Of a stretch of DNA of 64,000 nt, positions 34,771 through 44,659 are shown one piece after another; within the stretch, counting starts at the first letter, position 1; each line of letters starts with the position of its first letter. The DNA comes from G963677445 sp963678275. GTDB taxonomy: Bacteria > Bacteroidota > Ignavibacteria > Ignavibacteriales > Melioribacteraceae. The translations under genes and the position numbers were made by a program. Under the pieces are notes generated by a model, which saw nothing but the letters and a program-made list of their open reading frames with translations, did no database searches and was not told the origin of the DNA. The stretch covers positions 3,162,001 to 3,226,000 of the forward strand of contig OY782765.1 in NCBI GenBank assembly GCA_963678275.1, in the 5' to 3' direction.

Positions 34771-36294
34771 TTGAAAAAACTTGCATTAATAAGCGTATCA
34801 GATAAAAGCGGACTTGTTCCATTTGCCGAAAATCTGATTAAAGCCGGCTATGAAATTATTTCCACCGGCAATACTGCCAGAACACTTAAACAAAACTTTA
34901 TAGATTGCGCCGAAATTAGCTCCTTTACCGATTCACCTGAAATTTTTTCGGGGAGGGTAAAAACTCTTCATCCCCGCGTTTTCGGCGGCATCCTGATGCG
35001 CCGCGATAATGAAAAGGATTTGAAGGAAGCTGAAGATAATGATATTATACCTATAGACATTGTATGTGTCAACCTCTATCCCTTTCCGAAAGTTGTTAAC
35101 CGCTCCGATATTAAACTTGAAGCCAAAATTGAAAATATAGATATTGGCGGACCTTCTTTGATAAGAGCTTCAGCCAAAAACTATAATTACATTTCTGTGC
35201 TTACCGATCCGTCACAATACGATCTGTTCATCAGCGAACTGATGTCGGAAAGTGGAATAACTCCCGAAACAAGAAAAAAACTTGCCGCCGATGCTTTCGA
35301 TCATACCGCTATGTATGACACACTTATCGCGAATTTCTTCGAAAAAGAATTTGAACTTTCGCCGACGGCTCTGAGAATTCACAGCGCTCATTCACGCACC
35401 CTCCGTTATGGAGAAAACCCGCATCAGAAAGCGGCCATATATGGTAGTTTCGATCAGAAATTTAAGGTCTTCCATGGTAAAGAGTTATCTTATAATAATA
35501 TAATTGATCTTGTTGCGGCGGTTGATATTGTTCAGGAACTTCCTGCCAATTCCTGCGCGATTATAAAACATACCAATCCCTGCGGGGCGGCAACAGGAAA
35601 AGACCTCATCGAAGCTTACGAAAAAGCGCTTTCTTCCGATCCTGTTTCAGCATTTGGCGGAATAGTTTCTGTCAATGGTGAAATTAATGCTGAATTGGCT
35701 GAAAAGCTGAATGAAATTTTTCTGGAGATAATTGTCGCTCCTTCATTTTCCGATGAAGCGGTTGAATTGTTAATGAAAAAGAAAAATCGCCGGCTTGTAA
35801 AAATTACAGATGACGGATCAGTTAAAGATGAGGTAATGGTAAAAAATATCCCCGGCGGGTTTATTGTTCAGGATAAAGATAATTCAAGGGCCGGCGATCT
35901 GAAACTTACCACTGTTACGAATAAAAAATGCCCTGAATCGGTAATGAAAGATCTGAAATTTGCCTGGATAATATGCAAACATGTAAAGTCCAATGCCATA
36001 GTTCTCGTAAAAGATCGAAAGATTATCGGTGTTGGCGCCGGTCAGATGTCACGTCTTGATTCGGCAAAAATAGCCATCTCAAAAGCTAAGGAGTTTGGCC
36101 ATAATGTAAAAGGTTCCGCCGCGGCCTCCGACGCCTACTTCCCTTTCCCCGACGGAATTGAGACTCTTGCCGATGAAGGAGTTAACTCAGTGGTTCAGCC
36201 CGGCGGCTCTGTGCGCGACCAACTGGTCATCGACGCGGCAAATGGACGTAATATTTCAATGGTCTTTAGCGGGATCAGAAACTTTAAACATTAA
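34771..36294 (+). CDS. purH: Bifunctional AICAR formyltransferase / IMP cyclohydrolase
   Basis: PurH performs the last two steps of IMP synthesis. The 507-residue protein has an N-terminal MGS-like cyclohydrolase domain (about 1-130; LALISVSDKSGLVPFA, then GRVKTLHPRVFGGIL). The AICAR transformylase domain has LRYGENPHQKAA, the Lys-His motif IIKHTNPCGA and the closing AAASDAYFPFPDGIE. The start is TTG with AGGAA upstream. It follows purN and precedes mreB by 8 bp, so purine synthesis and cell shape genes share a transcript. Confidence 0.97.
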   Translation: MKKLALISVSDKSGLVPFAENLIKAGYEIISTGNTARTLKQNFIDCAEISSFTDSPEIFSGRVKTLHPRVFGGILMRRDNEKDLKEAEDNDIIPIDIVCVNLYPFPKVVNRSDIKLEAKIENIDIGGPSLIRASAKNYNYISVLTDPSQYDLFISELMSESGITPETRKKLAADAFDHTAMYDTLIANFFEKEFELSPTALRIHSAHSRTLRYGENPHQKAAIYGSFDQKFKVFHGKELSYNNIIDLVAAVDIVQELPANSCAIIKHTNPCGAATGKDLIEAYEKALSSDPVSAFGGIVSVNGEINAELAEKLNEIFLEIIVAPSFSDEAVELLMKKKNRRLVKITDDGSVKDEVMVKNIPGGFIVQDKDNSRAGDLKLTTVTNKKCPESVMKDLKFAWIICKHVKSNAIVLVKDRKIIGVGAGQMSRLDSAKIAISKAKEFGHNVKGSAAASDAYFPFPDGIETLADEGVNSVVQPGGSVRDQLVIDAANGRNISMVFSGIRNFKH

Positions 36295-36302
36295 GAGGAC
36301 TT

Positions 36303-37328
36303 ATGGGAATTTTTGATTTTTTCTCATCCGATATTGCGATGGACCTTGGAACAGCCAATACGCTGATCTATATTAAAGGAAAAGGTATTGTTCTTAATGA
36401 ACCTTCAATAGTGGCGTTCGACAGAAAGACGAAAAAAATTATTGCCCTCGGCAACGAAGCCAAAGAAATGCAGGGGCGTGAGCATAAAGAGATCCGGGTC
36501 AGCAGGCCGATGCGTGATGGTGTGATAGCCGATTTTGAGATTGCCGAAGGAATGATCCGGGCGTTTATTAAAAAAGTTAGCACAGGCGCTTTTTCCAGCA
36601 GAAGAATTGTTGTGGCAGTGCCAAGCGGAGTTACCGAAGTGGAAAAACGGGCTGTGCGCGACAGCGCCGAACATGCCGGAGCCAAGGAAGTTCACCTGGT
36701 AGCCGAGCCAATGGCCGCCGCGATAGGCATCGGGATTGAAGTGGACGCTCCCGTTGGGAATATGGTTATTGATATAGGCGGCGGGACAACTGAAATAGCC
36801 GTTATCGCCCTTTCAGGTATTGTAAATGAAGAATCAATACGCATAGCCGGCGATGAAATGAATAATGCAATCATGCAGTATTTCAAGAAAAATTTCAACC
36901 TCCTCGTAGGTGAAAGGACTTCCGAAGCTATCAAATGCGAGGTCGGTTCCGCTTTGCCCCTTAAAGAAGAAATAACTATCCACGTTAAGGGACGCGACCT
37001 TGTCGGGGGTATACCCAAAACCGCCGAAGTAAGCTCCGTGGAAATTCGTGAAGCCCTGAATGAAAATATCACCCAGATAGTGGAAGCGGTAAAAAGAACA
37101 CTCGAAAGAACCCCTCCCGAACTTTCGGCCGATATTCTCGATCGTGGTGTTATGCTTACAGGCGGAGGCGCTCTTCTTAAAGGACTTGACGAACGAATCC
37201 GAATGGAAACAAACCTTCCGGTCCATGTTGCCGAAGATCCCCTTACCGCTGTTGTAAGAGGCGCCGGAAAGGCTATCGATAACCTGAATAAATATTCCAA
37301 GGTATTTATTCGTAAAAGAAATTATTAA
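36303..37328 (+). CDS. mreB: Rod-shape determining protein MreB
   Basis: MreB is the bacterial actin homologue that positions the elongasome under the membrane. The 341-residue protein has the phosphate 1 motif DLGTANTLIYIKGKG, the phosphate 2 motif VIDIGGGTTEIAVIAL, and the adenosine motif LTGGGALLKGLDERI. Full length. GAGG precedes the ATG. Its stop codon overlaps the mreC start (TAATG), the head of a compact mreBCD-mrdA-rodA cluster. Confidence 0.98.
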   Translation: MGIFDFFSSDIAMDLGTANTLIYIKGKGIVLNEPSIVAFDRKTKKIIALGNEAKEMQGREHKEIRVSRPMRDGVIADFEIAEGMIRAFIKKVSTGAFSSRRIVVAVPSGVTEVEKRAVRDSAEHAGAKEVHLVAEPMAAAIGIGIEVDAPVGNMVIDIGGGTTEIAVIALSGIVNEESIRIAGDEMNNAIMQYFKKNFNLLVGERTSEAIKCEVGSALPLKEEITIHVKGRDLVGGIPKTAEVSSVEIREALNENITQIVEAVKRTLERTPPELSADILDRGVMLTGGGALLKGLDERIRMETNLPVHVAEDPLTAVVRGAGKAIDNLNKYSKVFIRKRNY

Positions 37329-38161
37329 TGCTTAGCCGATTTAAAAGCTTTTTTAATAATTTTAAAGAATATATCATCCTGACCATTCTGCTTCTGATCA
37401 GTCTCAGTGTTATCTCGCTGAATCGCTCTCCCGCTGTTACCGGTATTAAGAGAATTTCTATCGCTCTCTTCGGAGCCGGGTTTTCTCTCACTGAAAATGT
37501 TTCCGACTGGTTCAGGAATGACGATGAGCTGCAAAATCTGAGAGAAATGAATGGCAGCCTTATGCTTCAGCTCGCCCTGCGTGAAGGATTTAAAACTGAA
37601 AACAGGGAACTCAAAAATTTACTCGGCTTCAGGGACAGCTCCAATATTCCCCTTATTCCGGCTACGGTAATTTCAAGAATGGTCTCGGGACCCGGGGGAA
37701 CAATTATTATTAACGCCGGCCTTGAGGAGGGAATTGAAAAGGGGATGCCTGTGCTCAATGAAAAAGGTCTGTTGGGAATTGTTTCTGAAACAACAAGGCA
37801 TTATTCCGCAGTCAGCACACTGACAAATCCTGGTCTCCGGGTCGCGGTCAAAAACCAGCGAAGTCTTGTTAACGGCATACTTGAATGGAACGGGACACGT
37901 CCTATCCTGAAGGATATTCCTGTAAACTACGATCTGCAGCCGGGCGATTCACTCGTCACCTCTGAGTTCAGCACCATAGTTCCCCATGAAATACCTGTCG
38001 GTATTGTTCAAAACGCGGATACAAGAATTTCAGGGCTTTTAAGTAATTATAATGTTGCTCTGCTGGCAAATCCCGAGAAGGTTAAACATCTTTTTGTTTA
38101 TAAAGTGATCAGAAGCATTGAAATTGATTCCCTTGAAATGAATCTGCTGAGGGATAATTAA
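37328..38161 (+). CDS. mreC: Rod-shape determining protein MreC
   Basis: The 277-residue protein has a short cytoplasmic tail, one transmembrane helix (about 16-33, YIILTILLLISLSVI), a coiled coil (about 58-95) and two beta-barrel subdomains in the periplasm. Motifs ATVISRMVSGPGGTIIINAG and KGLLGIVSE are typical. MreC links MreB to PBP2 and RodA. It overlaps mreB by 1 bp and lies 2 bp before mreD. Confidence 0.95.
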   Translation: MLSRFKSFFNNFKEYIILTILLLISLSVISLNRSPAVTGIKRISIALFGAGFSLTENVSDWFRNDDELQNLREMNGSLMLQLALREGFKTENRELKNLLGFRDSSNIPLIPATVISRMVSGPGGTIIINAGLEEGIEKGMPVLNEKGLLGIVSETTRHYSAVSTLTNPGLRVAVKNQRSLVNGILEWNGTRPILKDIPVNYDLQPGDSLVTSEFSTIVPHEIPVGIVQNADTRISGLLSNYNVALLANPEKVKHLFVYKVIRSIEIDSLEMNLLRDN

Positions 38162-38163
38162 AA

Positions 38164-38655
38164 ATGAACGCGAAAAAAATTCTCCCGGCGCTTTTGATGC
38201 TTCCCCTCGCCCTTATCCAGTTGACTCTCATACCATATATAAGAGTGCTGGGAAGCGGGCCTGATCTTGTCCTGATTTTGCTCGTTGTTTTAACCCTGGT
38301 AAACGGCCAGATATATGGCGCTCTGGCAGGATTTATCTTCGGTTTTATTTTTGACTTAATGGGGGGAGGACTGACAGGACTTTTTATGTTCTCTTATACC
38401 CTCGCCGGTTTTACTGCCGGATATTTTTTTAATAAAAACAGCGGTTTTGAATGGAATAACAAAGGTCTGTTTTCTGTTGTAATTTTCACCTCGTCTTTTG
38501 TCTCTTCCCTTGTTTCAGGCCTTCTTTCAGCCGATGTTTTCAGAATTAATATTATGGTCTTTCTCTTTGAGTATGGTATATTGCCCGCATTCTACTCTTC
38601 CATTACAGCTCTGATATTTATTATATTTTTTCCTCCGAAAACCAGGGAGAATTAA
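38164..38655 (+). CDS. mreD: Rod-shape determining protein MreD
   Basis: The 163-residue membrane protein has about five to six transmembrane helices and the conserved segment GALAGFIFGFIFDLM followed by GLTGLFMFSYTLAGF. MreD is a small membrane component of the elongasome. Position between mreC and mrdA, plus topology, supports the call; the sequence itself is weakly conserved in the family. Confidence 0.92.
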   Translation: MNAKKILPALLMLPLALIQLTLIPYIRVLGSGPDLVLILLVVLTLVNGQIYGALAGFIFGFIFDLMGGGLTGLFMFSYTLAGFTAGYFFNKNSGFEWNNKGLFSVVIFTSSFVSSLVSGLLSADVFRINIMVFLFEYGILPAFYSSITALIFIIFFPPKTREN

Positions 38656-38656
38656 G

Positions 38657-40438
38657 TTGTTCGCTTCAGCGCTCAGGCAGAATATAATAACGTTTTCGAT
38701 CATCGGATTTATTATCCTCATTTCATCCCGTCTGTTTGTTATGCAGGTGCTCGAAAATACAAGGTATCAGAATAAATCGGAAGAAAACAGTGTTAAAAAA
38801 AGGGTGATTGAAGCTCCGAGAGGAATATTTTTTGACCGTAATTTTAATGTCCTCGTAAGCAATAAACCATCTTATACACTTACTGTTACTCCCCTTAGTT
38901 ATGATGACGCCAAAGGAGCGATGATTGAAAAGTTTCTTGATATCAGGCATGGATATATTGATGAGGTTCTCCATTCCAAAAGAAGATTTTCCAAATATAT
39001 GCCCCGTAAAATAATAAGGGATATACCCTTTTCCGCGGTAGTCTGGCTGGAAGAAAATAAAAGCCATCTTAACGGAGTTGAATATACAATCGAAATTGAA
39101 CGGGATCATTCTTATGGTGTTTTGGGCAGCCATATGTTCGGCTATATCAAGGAAATAAGCCCGGAACAATTAAAAAGCCGAAAGAATTACAGACAGGGTG
39201 ATTTAATCGGATTCAGCGGAATTGAAAAAGAATATGAAAAATACCTGAAAGGAACACGCGGCTACAGGCTTATTCTCGTTGACGCCAAACAAAAAACAAT
39301 AGGCAATTACCTCGAAGGACAAAACGATCTGATGCCGGTCAAAGGGAATGACCTTGTCCTGACAATTGACGCCGGTTTACAAAAGCTTGCCGAAAAAGAG
39401 ATGGAAGGCAAAAGCGGGGCCGTTGTCGCTATTGATCCCGTAAATGGAGAAATTCTCGCGTTTGTCAGCGCCCCATCCTACGATCTCTCCGCCTTCGGAA
39501 CAGTAACTTCAAGTGAGATTTGGAACAAACTTAATAATAATGAAGATAAACCTCTCTTCAACAGGGCCTCAATGGCAATGTATCCGCCAGGTTCAACATT
39601 AAAAATGAGCGAGGCTCTTATCGCTCTCGAAGAAAATATAATCACGCCATCCTATTCTGTTAAATGTAACGGCGTATATACCTTCGGCAACCGCCCTTTT
39701 AAGTGCACCCATGTCCATGGAAAAACCGATCTTGTTGAGTCGATTGAGCATTCCTGCAACATCTACTATTATGATCTGATTCAGAAAATCGGACTCGAAA
39801 GATGGAATAGCTATATGAAAAAGTTTGGATTCGGCAGCAAAACAGGGCTGGATATTTCGGAAGAAACCACGGGACTTGTTCCGGACGCCGCCTACTATGA
39901 CAGGGCGTACGGAAAAAATGGATGGACAAACGGAGTATTGATCAACCTGGGAATAGGGCAGGGAGAAATCCTTACAACTCCCGTTCAGCTTGCCCAATAT
40001 ACATCCCTTCTCGCGACAAAGGGAAAAACTGTGCGCCCTCATCTTGTAAAAGGTTATATCGACTCAAAAACCCAAAATTATATCCCCCTGGAATTCGAAA
40101 AATTTTCAATCGATTTCAGTGAAAAAAACTGGGATGTCGTCCGGCATGGTATGTACCAGGTGGTTCAGGGTGACGGCACCGCGAAATATTTCCGTCAGAA
40201 AGATTTTAATATAGGGGGAAAAACCGGGACCTCCCAAAATCCGCACGGCGATGAGCACGCGCTTTTCGTTTGTTTTGCCCCTTTCGAAAAACCGGAAATC
40301 GCGGTTGTTGTGGTTGTCGAGAATGTCGGGTACGGCTCTACTCACGCCGCCCCGGTGGCGGTTAAGCTTCTTAAATATTACCTCGGCAAAACCAAAGGCC
40401 GGGAAAATATTGCCGCGGAGGAAATTAATGGCCAATAG
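38657..40438 (+). CDS. mrdA: Penicillin-binding protein 2 (elongation transpeptidase)
   Basis: PBP2 cross-links peptidoglycan during side-wall growth. The 593-residue protein has a transmembrane anchor (about 10-28), a dimerisation/pedestal region (EAPRGIFFDRNFNVLVSN at about 52) and a transpeptidase domain with Ser313 in PPGSTLK, Ser366-x-Asn368 in HSCN and Lys522-Thr-Gly in GGKTGTS. All active-site motifs are intact. It starts with TTG one base after the mreD stop; GGGAG lies upstream. Its 3' end overlaps rodA by 11 bp. Confidence 0.97.
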   Translation: MFASALRQNIITFSIIGFIILISSRLFVMQVLENTRYQNKSEENSVKKRVIEAPRGIFFDRNFNVLVSNKPSYTLTVTPLSYDDAKGAMIEKFLDIRHGYIDEVLHSKRRFSKYMPRKIIRDIPFSAVVWLEENKSHLNGVEYTIEIERDHSYGVLGSHMFGYIKEISPEQLKSRKNYRQGDLIGFSGIEKEYEKYLKGTRGYRLILVDAKQKTIGNYLEGQNDLMPVKGNDLVLTIDAGLQKLAEKEMEGKSGAVVAIDPVNGEILAFVSAPSYDLSAFGTVTSSEIWNKLNNNEDKPLFNRASMAMYPPGSTLKMSEALIALEENIITPSYSVKCNGVYTFGNRPFKCTHVHGKTDLVESIEHSCNIYYYDLIQKIGLERWNSYMKKFGFGSKTGLDISEETTGLVPDAAYYDRAYGKNGWTNGVLINLGIGQGEILTTPVQLAQYTSLLATKGKTVRPHLVKGYIDSKTQNYIPLEFEKFSIDFSEKNWDVVRHGMYQVVQGDGTAKYFRQKDFNIGGKTGTSQNPHGDEHALFVCFAPFEKPEIAVVVVVENVGYGSTHAAPVAVKLLKYYLGKTKGRENIAAEEINGQ

Positions 40439-41669
40439 TCAACGTATAGGATATAAACTCCAGGATAAGTTCGATTTCGGGCTCTTTATCCCTATGCTCC
40501 TGCTTATTATGATCGGGCTGACCGCTATTTACAGTTCAACGATAAATCACCCGACCGCGTCGGGAAATTTTGAGAAGCAGCTCACATGGGCTGTTATTTC
40601 TGTTTTTTTCTTTTTTGTTATTTATTTTCTTCCCCCGAATTTTTTCAAATCAATGTCCCTTCCCGGTTATGGAATCGCTATTATGTTATTAATCGCGGTG
40701 TTGGGAATGGGCAAAATTGTTTATGGCGCCAAAAGCTGGATTAACCTGGGACCAGTCGGATTCCAGCCTTCCGAATTTGCCAAAGTTGCGGTTATTCTTA
40801 CGGTTTCCTATTGGCTTTCACGCAAACAGACCGATGTAAACAGCTTTAACGGAATTGCCGCCACTCTCGCCATAGGTATGCTGCCTGTCCTGCTTATTCT
40901 TATGCAGCCTGATATGGGAACAGCGATAATATTTATATTTATCACTCTTGTTTTGCTCTTCTGGGCAGGCATCTCCCTTTTCGGATTGTTTGTTGTTCTC
41001 GCCCCGGGCGCTGTAAGTATTGCCTCCCTTTTCGGGCTCCCTTATTTTATCATCGCCCTGATCGGAGTGCTGATTATTCTTTTCCTCTTTAAACGAAATC
41101 TTTTCGCCAGCGCCTCTGTTTTTGTCTTTAATGTTGCCGCCGGATTCTTTTTTGATTACGCCTTTAACCTTCTGAAACCACATCAGCAAAAAAGAATTGA
41201 AACTTTTATCAACCCTTCAGCCGATCCCCTCGGGCATGGTTATAACGCTCTTCAGGCAAAGGTGGCAATCGGATCGGGTGGACTGCTGGGCAAAGGTTTT
41301 CTCGAAGGTAATCAGACACAGCTAAGATTTATTCCGGAACAATGGACCGATTTTATTTACTGTGTAATCGGGGAAGAATTCGGATTTATCGGCAGCATCC
41401 TGCCCCTTATTTTATTCCTTATCCTTTTCCTCCGGCTTATTAAACTTTCTAAAAGCGCTAAGGACAGCTATTCAAGCCTGGTTATAATGGGTATTCTCAC
41501 ATTATTATTTATCCATTTCGCTATAAATATCGGAATGAATGTCGGACTTGCCCCTGTCATCGGGGTGCCCCTTCCTTTCATGAGTTATGGCGGCAGTTCT
41601 CTTCTTGTTAATGTTTCCCTGCTGGCAATAGCGGCCAATATTTATAAAAACAGGAAAATGCGCACATAA
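40428..41669 (+). CDS. rodA: Rod-shape determining protein RodA (SEDS glycosyltransferase)
   Basis: RodA polymerises lipid II glycan strands with PBP2. The 413-residue protein has about ten transmembrane helices and SEDS motifs FQPSEFAKVAVIL, QPDMGTAIIF, FIPEQWTDFIYCVIGEEFG and the closing VPLPFMSYGGSS. ATG at 40428 is chosen over an upstream in-frame extension because GGAGG ends 6 nt before it and the protein then starts at the family position. It is the last gene of the cluster; no clear terminator follows. Confidence 0.97.
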   Translation: MANSQRIGYKLQDKFDFGLFIPMLLLIMIGLTAIYSSTINHPTASGNFEKQLTWAVISVFFFFVIYFLPPNFFKSMSLPGYGIAIMLLIAVLGMGKIVYGAKSWINLGPVGFQPSEFAKVAVILTVSYWLSRKQTDVNSFNGIAATLAIGMLPVLLILMQPDMGTAIIFIFITLVLLFWAGISLFGLFVVLAPGAVSIASLFGLPYFIIALIGVLIILFLFKRNLFASASVFVFNVAAGFFFDYAFNLLKPHQQKRIETFINPSADPLGHGYNALQAKVAIGSGGLLGKGFLEGNQTQLRFIPEQWTDFIYCVIGEEFGFIGSILPLILFLILFLRLIKLSKSAKDSYSSLVIMGILTLLFIHFAINIGMNVGLAPVIGVPLPFMSYGGSSLLVNVSLLAIAANIYKNRKMRT

Positions 41670-41748
41670 TTTAACCTGCGCCCCCGATAATTGTTTCGTA
41701 GTCGCCAACGCAAACTTATAATAATTTTTTTATTATTCCATTATAAAC

Positions 41749-42314
41749 TCAGAACTCCTTACTCCTCGCAAAATGATATCGCGGAAATTTTTGGAAAATA
41801 TCATATGAAATTGTTATCCGGTTATTACTTGACAAAGTCTTTTCTTAGCCATAAATGATGTATCAGAAAATTGAAATTCTATCAATCTGGGTTTATCGAG
41901 GATGTCTTAAGGTGTTTGATTATCCGGGGTGGTTTGTGAATCCTCTACAAGGATTTTGTCTCCTGGTATTTACAATTTTCTACCCCATTGGGACGTTCCG
42001 CACTAATTTTTGCCTATACAAGGCAAATGAGATAAGAAGAACCTTGTAGAGGTTCCCATTATTGCGATAGTCCCCCTGGGGTAGAATAGAATAGTCCCCC
42101 TGAAAAACATCTCTGTAGGAGATGCATAAAATGGCTTTCAAATTAAATCATTTTTGAAAATAAAACAATGTCAATGTATTGGTTCAGTACACTATTCGAT
42201 AAGATAAAGAAATACCTGCCCAAGTTGTTTCCTTATCGAATTATCCCGCGATTTTATTTTGCGAATGCATCCATGTAAGTTATTGTTTTTTATAACCGGG
42301 ATCAGGAGTTCTGA
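41749..42314. repeat. Terminal-inverted-repeat element, long form, copy 2 (566 bp)
   Basis: Nearly identical to 14087-14646, with the same ends (TCAGAACTCCTTACTCC and AGGAGTTCTGA). Complementary arms are 41942-41952 with 42042-42052 and 41978-41986 with 42078-42086, both again offset by exactly 100 nt. The small hairpin CATCTC-TGTAG-GAGATG is present. A 5-bp block (AATAG) is duplicated near 42089 relative to copy 1. It lies 79 bp after rodA. Confidence 0.8.
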
Positions 42315-43710
42315 AACTGTCAGAGCCGGAAACGAAGAATTAGTTAATGGATAATTGACAAGTGATAATTAGAAGATGATCAGCGTTTTATGATATATCT
42401 TTTTATCCTGTTATTATTTTAATCCACTTAATCCTTTTTTCTTATCCTCCACATCCGTCAGCAATTTCCGCCGCGAATATTGTCCCGTTGAATAAGGTTC
42501 AATTTTGAAGGGGTGTCACCACTGCTACTAAGGTTATAAAAATAAAGAATAAGGTTTTATTTGCGCTTTTTGGCGGGATTTTGTGTTTTAGTGATTTTGT
42601 GGCCTTTTTTTCAACAATGGTATTAATCCTGGAATAACCTTTTCACTTTAATTGTTAATTGTACTGCCCACAAAAAAAGCGAACTACCCCGATAGAACCA
42701 CCCGTCTGGTCATCATACTCTTACTCATAGACTGGCTTAGCCAGAAGTGGAAAGTCAGTTAATTGATAATGGATAATTGACAATTGATAATAAAAGGATG
42801 ACTCAGTTTTTTATTTTATTAAAACATCCTGACCATCGTTCTTATCCCGGTAACCCTGTTTTTTCTGCGTCCATCAGCAAAATCCGCGGGAAATAAGGCC
42901 CCGGTAAAAAAGGCAAGAAGGTTGAAATTTTTGAGGGTTTGCCATTGCTACTAAGGTTAAAAGACTAAAGAATAAGGTTTTTTTTGAGTTTTTTCGTGGG
43001 CTTTAGTGTTTTAGTGATTTCGTGGCTTTTCTTCAACCTCAATAAATGAAATCTGCGTAATCAAAAAATCTGCGGCTCTCTTGACCTTATTAATTGTTCA
43101 TTGTTCATTACTAATTATTAATTGCATTTTTGCCATTTTGCGTAAAATTTGACTCCTTACGGACTACTCTTACTCTGATTTTTTACATGAGAAATCGAAA
43201 TCCCCTCCCCTTAAGATGTTAAGGGGAGGTCGGGAGGGGTTTGATCTACCTTGAGCCGGAACTAATCCGAAGAGAAGTCTATTTATACCCCTCCCCTATA
43301 TGACAGATATTTCCACGGAATCATAATCTTGTTGCCTGAAATGTTTACTAGTCAGGAAAAAGGTTTCATTACATTCCTTTCATTCCTCATTTTTATCAGC
43401 CGCGGTGGACGTAATTCGTAATTTACTTTCATGGGATTTTGTGGCCTTTTTTCTCAGCAAGGATTTTAATCCTGGAATAACCTTTTCACTTTAATTGTTA
43501 ATTGTTATTTGCTTCCTTCCCAAAACTCTCCCCAAAAAGTTTTGCGATTTCCCCGAAAAGTTCGCTCATTTTACACCCGCAAACCACCTGTGACATCTTT
43601 TGACATCGTCTTACTTTCCCATGACAACTCCCCCCGCGACCATGCCGTCTTAATTAACAGAACGACATAATAATTGAACAACAAAGTTTAATAAAACAGG
43701 AGTAAGGAAA
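42315..43710. repeat. Long gene-free spacer with dispersed repeat debris
   Basis: About 1.4 kb without a gene. A degenerate segment recurs at 42545-42645, 42965-43035 and 43430-43510 (TTTTAGTGATTTTGTGGCC, then ATCCTGGAATAACCTTTTC). A block at 43198-43290 (CCTTAAGATGTTAAGGGGAG, then GAGGGGTTTGATCTACC) recurs at about 56440-56510. The segment just before 43711 should hold a promoter for the HEAT-repeat gene. Confidence 0.55.
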
Positions 43711-44094
43711 ATGAAACGCAATCATACAACATCGACACTGTTAACAGTTTTAGCGGTTCTTCTTTTATCAGCTCTCTCATACGGACAGAGCGCCGCGGTT
43801 AAAAACCTCGAAATGGGAATAAAATCAGATAACGCCGGATTGCGAAGACAATCTGTTTATTATGCAGGCAAATATGAAATTAAAGAGGTGGTCCCCGCTC
43901 TGCGGTCAGCTCTTGAAAAAACAAATGACGCGGAAACGCAGAAACTTATCTTGAGAGCTCTTTACAAAACAGACCCGGTCGAAGCCCTCAAATCAATGGA
44001 ATATCTTACGGCGGCAGATGAACAGGTAAAGAAATTATGCGACGCCTTAAGTTATGACTACAATGTTAATGTAAGAGCGGTCGCCGCGAGATAA
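43711..44094 (+). CDS. Small exported HEAT-repeat protein
   Basis: The 127-residue protein has a signal peptide (about 1-25, LLTVLAVLLLSALSYGQ) and two or three HEAT-like helical hairpins (LRRQSVYYAGKYEIKEVVPAL, then ETQKLILRALYKTDPVEAL). HEAT repeats are protein-binding scaffolds. AGGAG lies upstream of the ATG. It ends right at the start of a repeat (44103). It may be complete or trimmed at the C-terminus by the repeat; the ending VRAVAAR would be mid-helix in a longer repeat protein. Confidence 0.65.
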   Translation: MKRNHTTSTLLTVLAVLLLSALSYGQSAAVKNLEMGIKSDNAGLRRQSVYYAGKYEIKEVVPALRSALEKTNDAETQKLILRALYKTDPVEALKSMEYLTAADEQVKKLCDALSYDYNVNVRAVAAR

Positions 44095-44102
44095 CAAGTA
44101 GA

Positions 44103-44600
44103 CTCTTATCACCAGACTAACGCCAACATGTTGAGGATAATCCAGGGAGCAAAATTTGTCAAAAAGCCCGCTAATAACATGTTGCCGATAATCAAGCCGC
44201 GATTCAAAATCCATAAGCTGAAAGAGTCAGAAAAAGAAAAGTTATCGGTTAGCTCAAGGATAGTCCTCCCCCGTCTTCAAAGAAAAACACTTTGAATCCA
44301 CCCCCTCCAAAGGGGGATATTTCAAATATTTGGATTGGTTGACAAATATCCCCCTTCGGAGGGGGTGGCAATGAAGCGCTTTTCTTCATTGACGGGGGAG
44401 GACACACCTCGAGTGAATACGAAACTTATACCTGGCAATAAAACTTTCAACTTGTTGATAAATCTCTTACCAATTTGTGTATAATTTAACTTCTTATTGA
44501 ATAAATCGCCTCCCGTTTTGCCAGGAAACTTTTCCCCGTCAGGGCGTTTTTCTCAAGCTCTGCCTGGGGAAAATTTAGTTCCTTAAATATAAATATCTCC
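44103..44600. repeat. Inverted full copy of the 460-bp repeat, left of RhuM
   Basis: This is the reverse complement of the array unit at 23230, starting CTCTTATCACCAGACTAACG and ending GTTCCTTAAATATAAATATC plus TCC. It includes the facing CCCCCTCCAAAGGGGG and CCCCCTTCGGAGGGGG arms. The end segment is shared exactly with 46205. It lies in the same orientation as the copy at 45857-46205. Confidence 0.75.
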
Positions 44601-44659
44601 TCAAAAGCTCGAAATCCACTGAAACCATTATGCACAATACACATTGCCGGGGCATGAAG

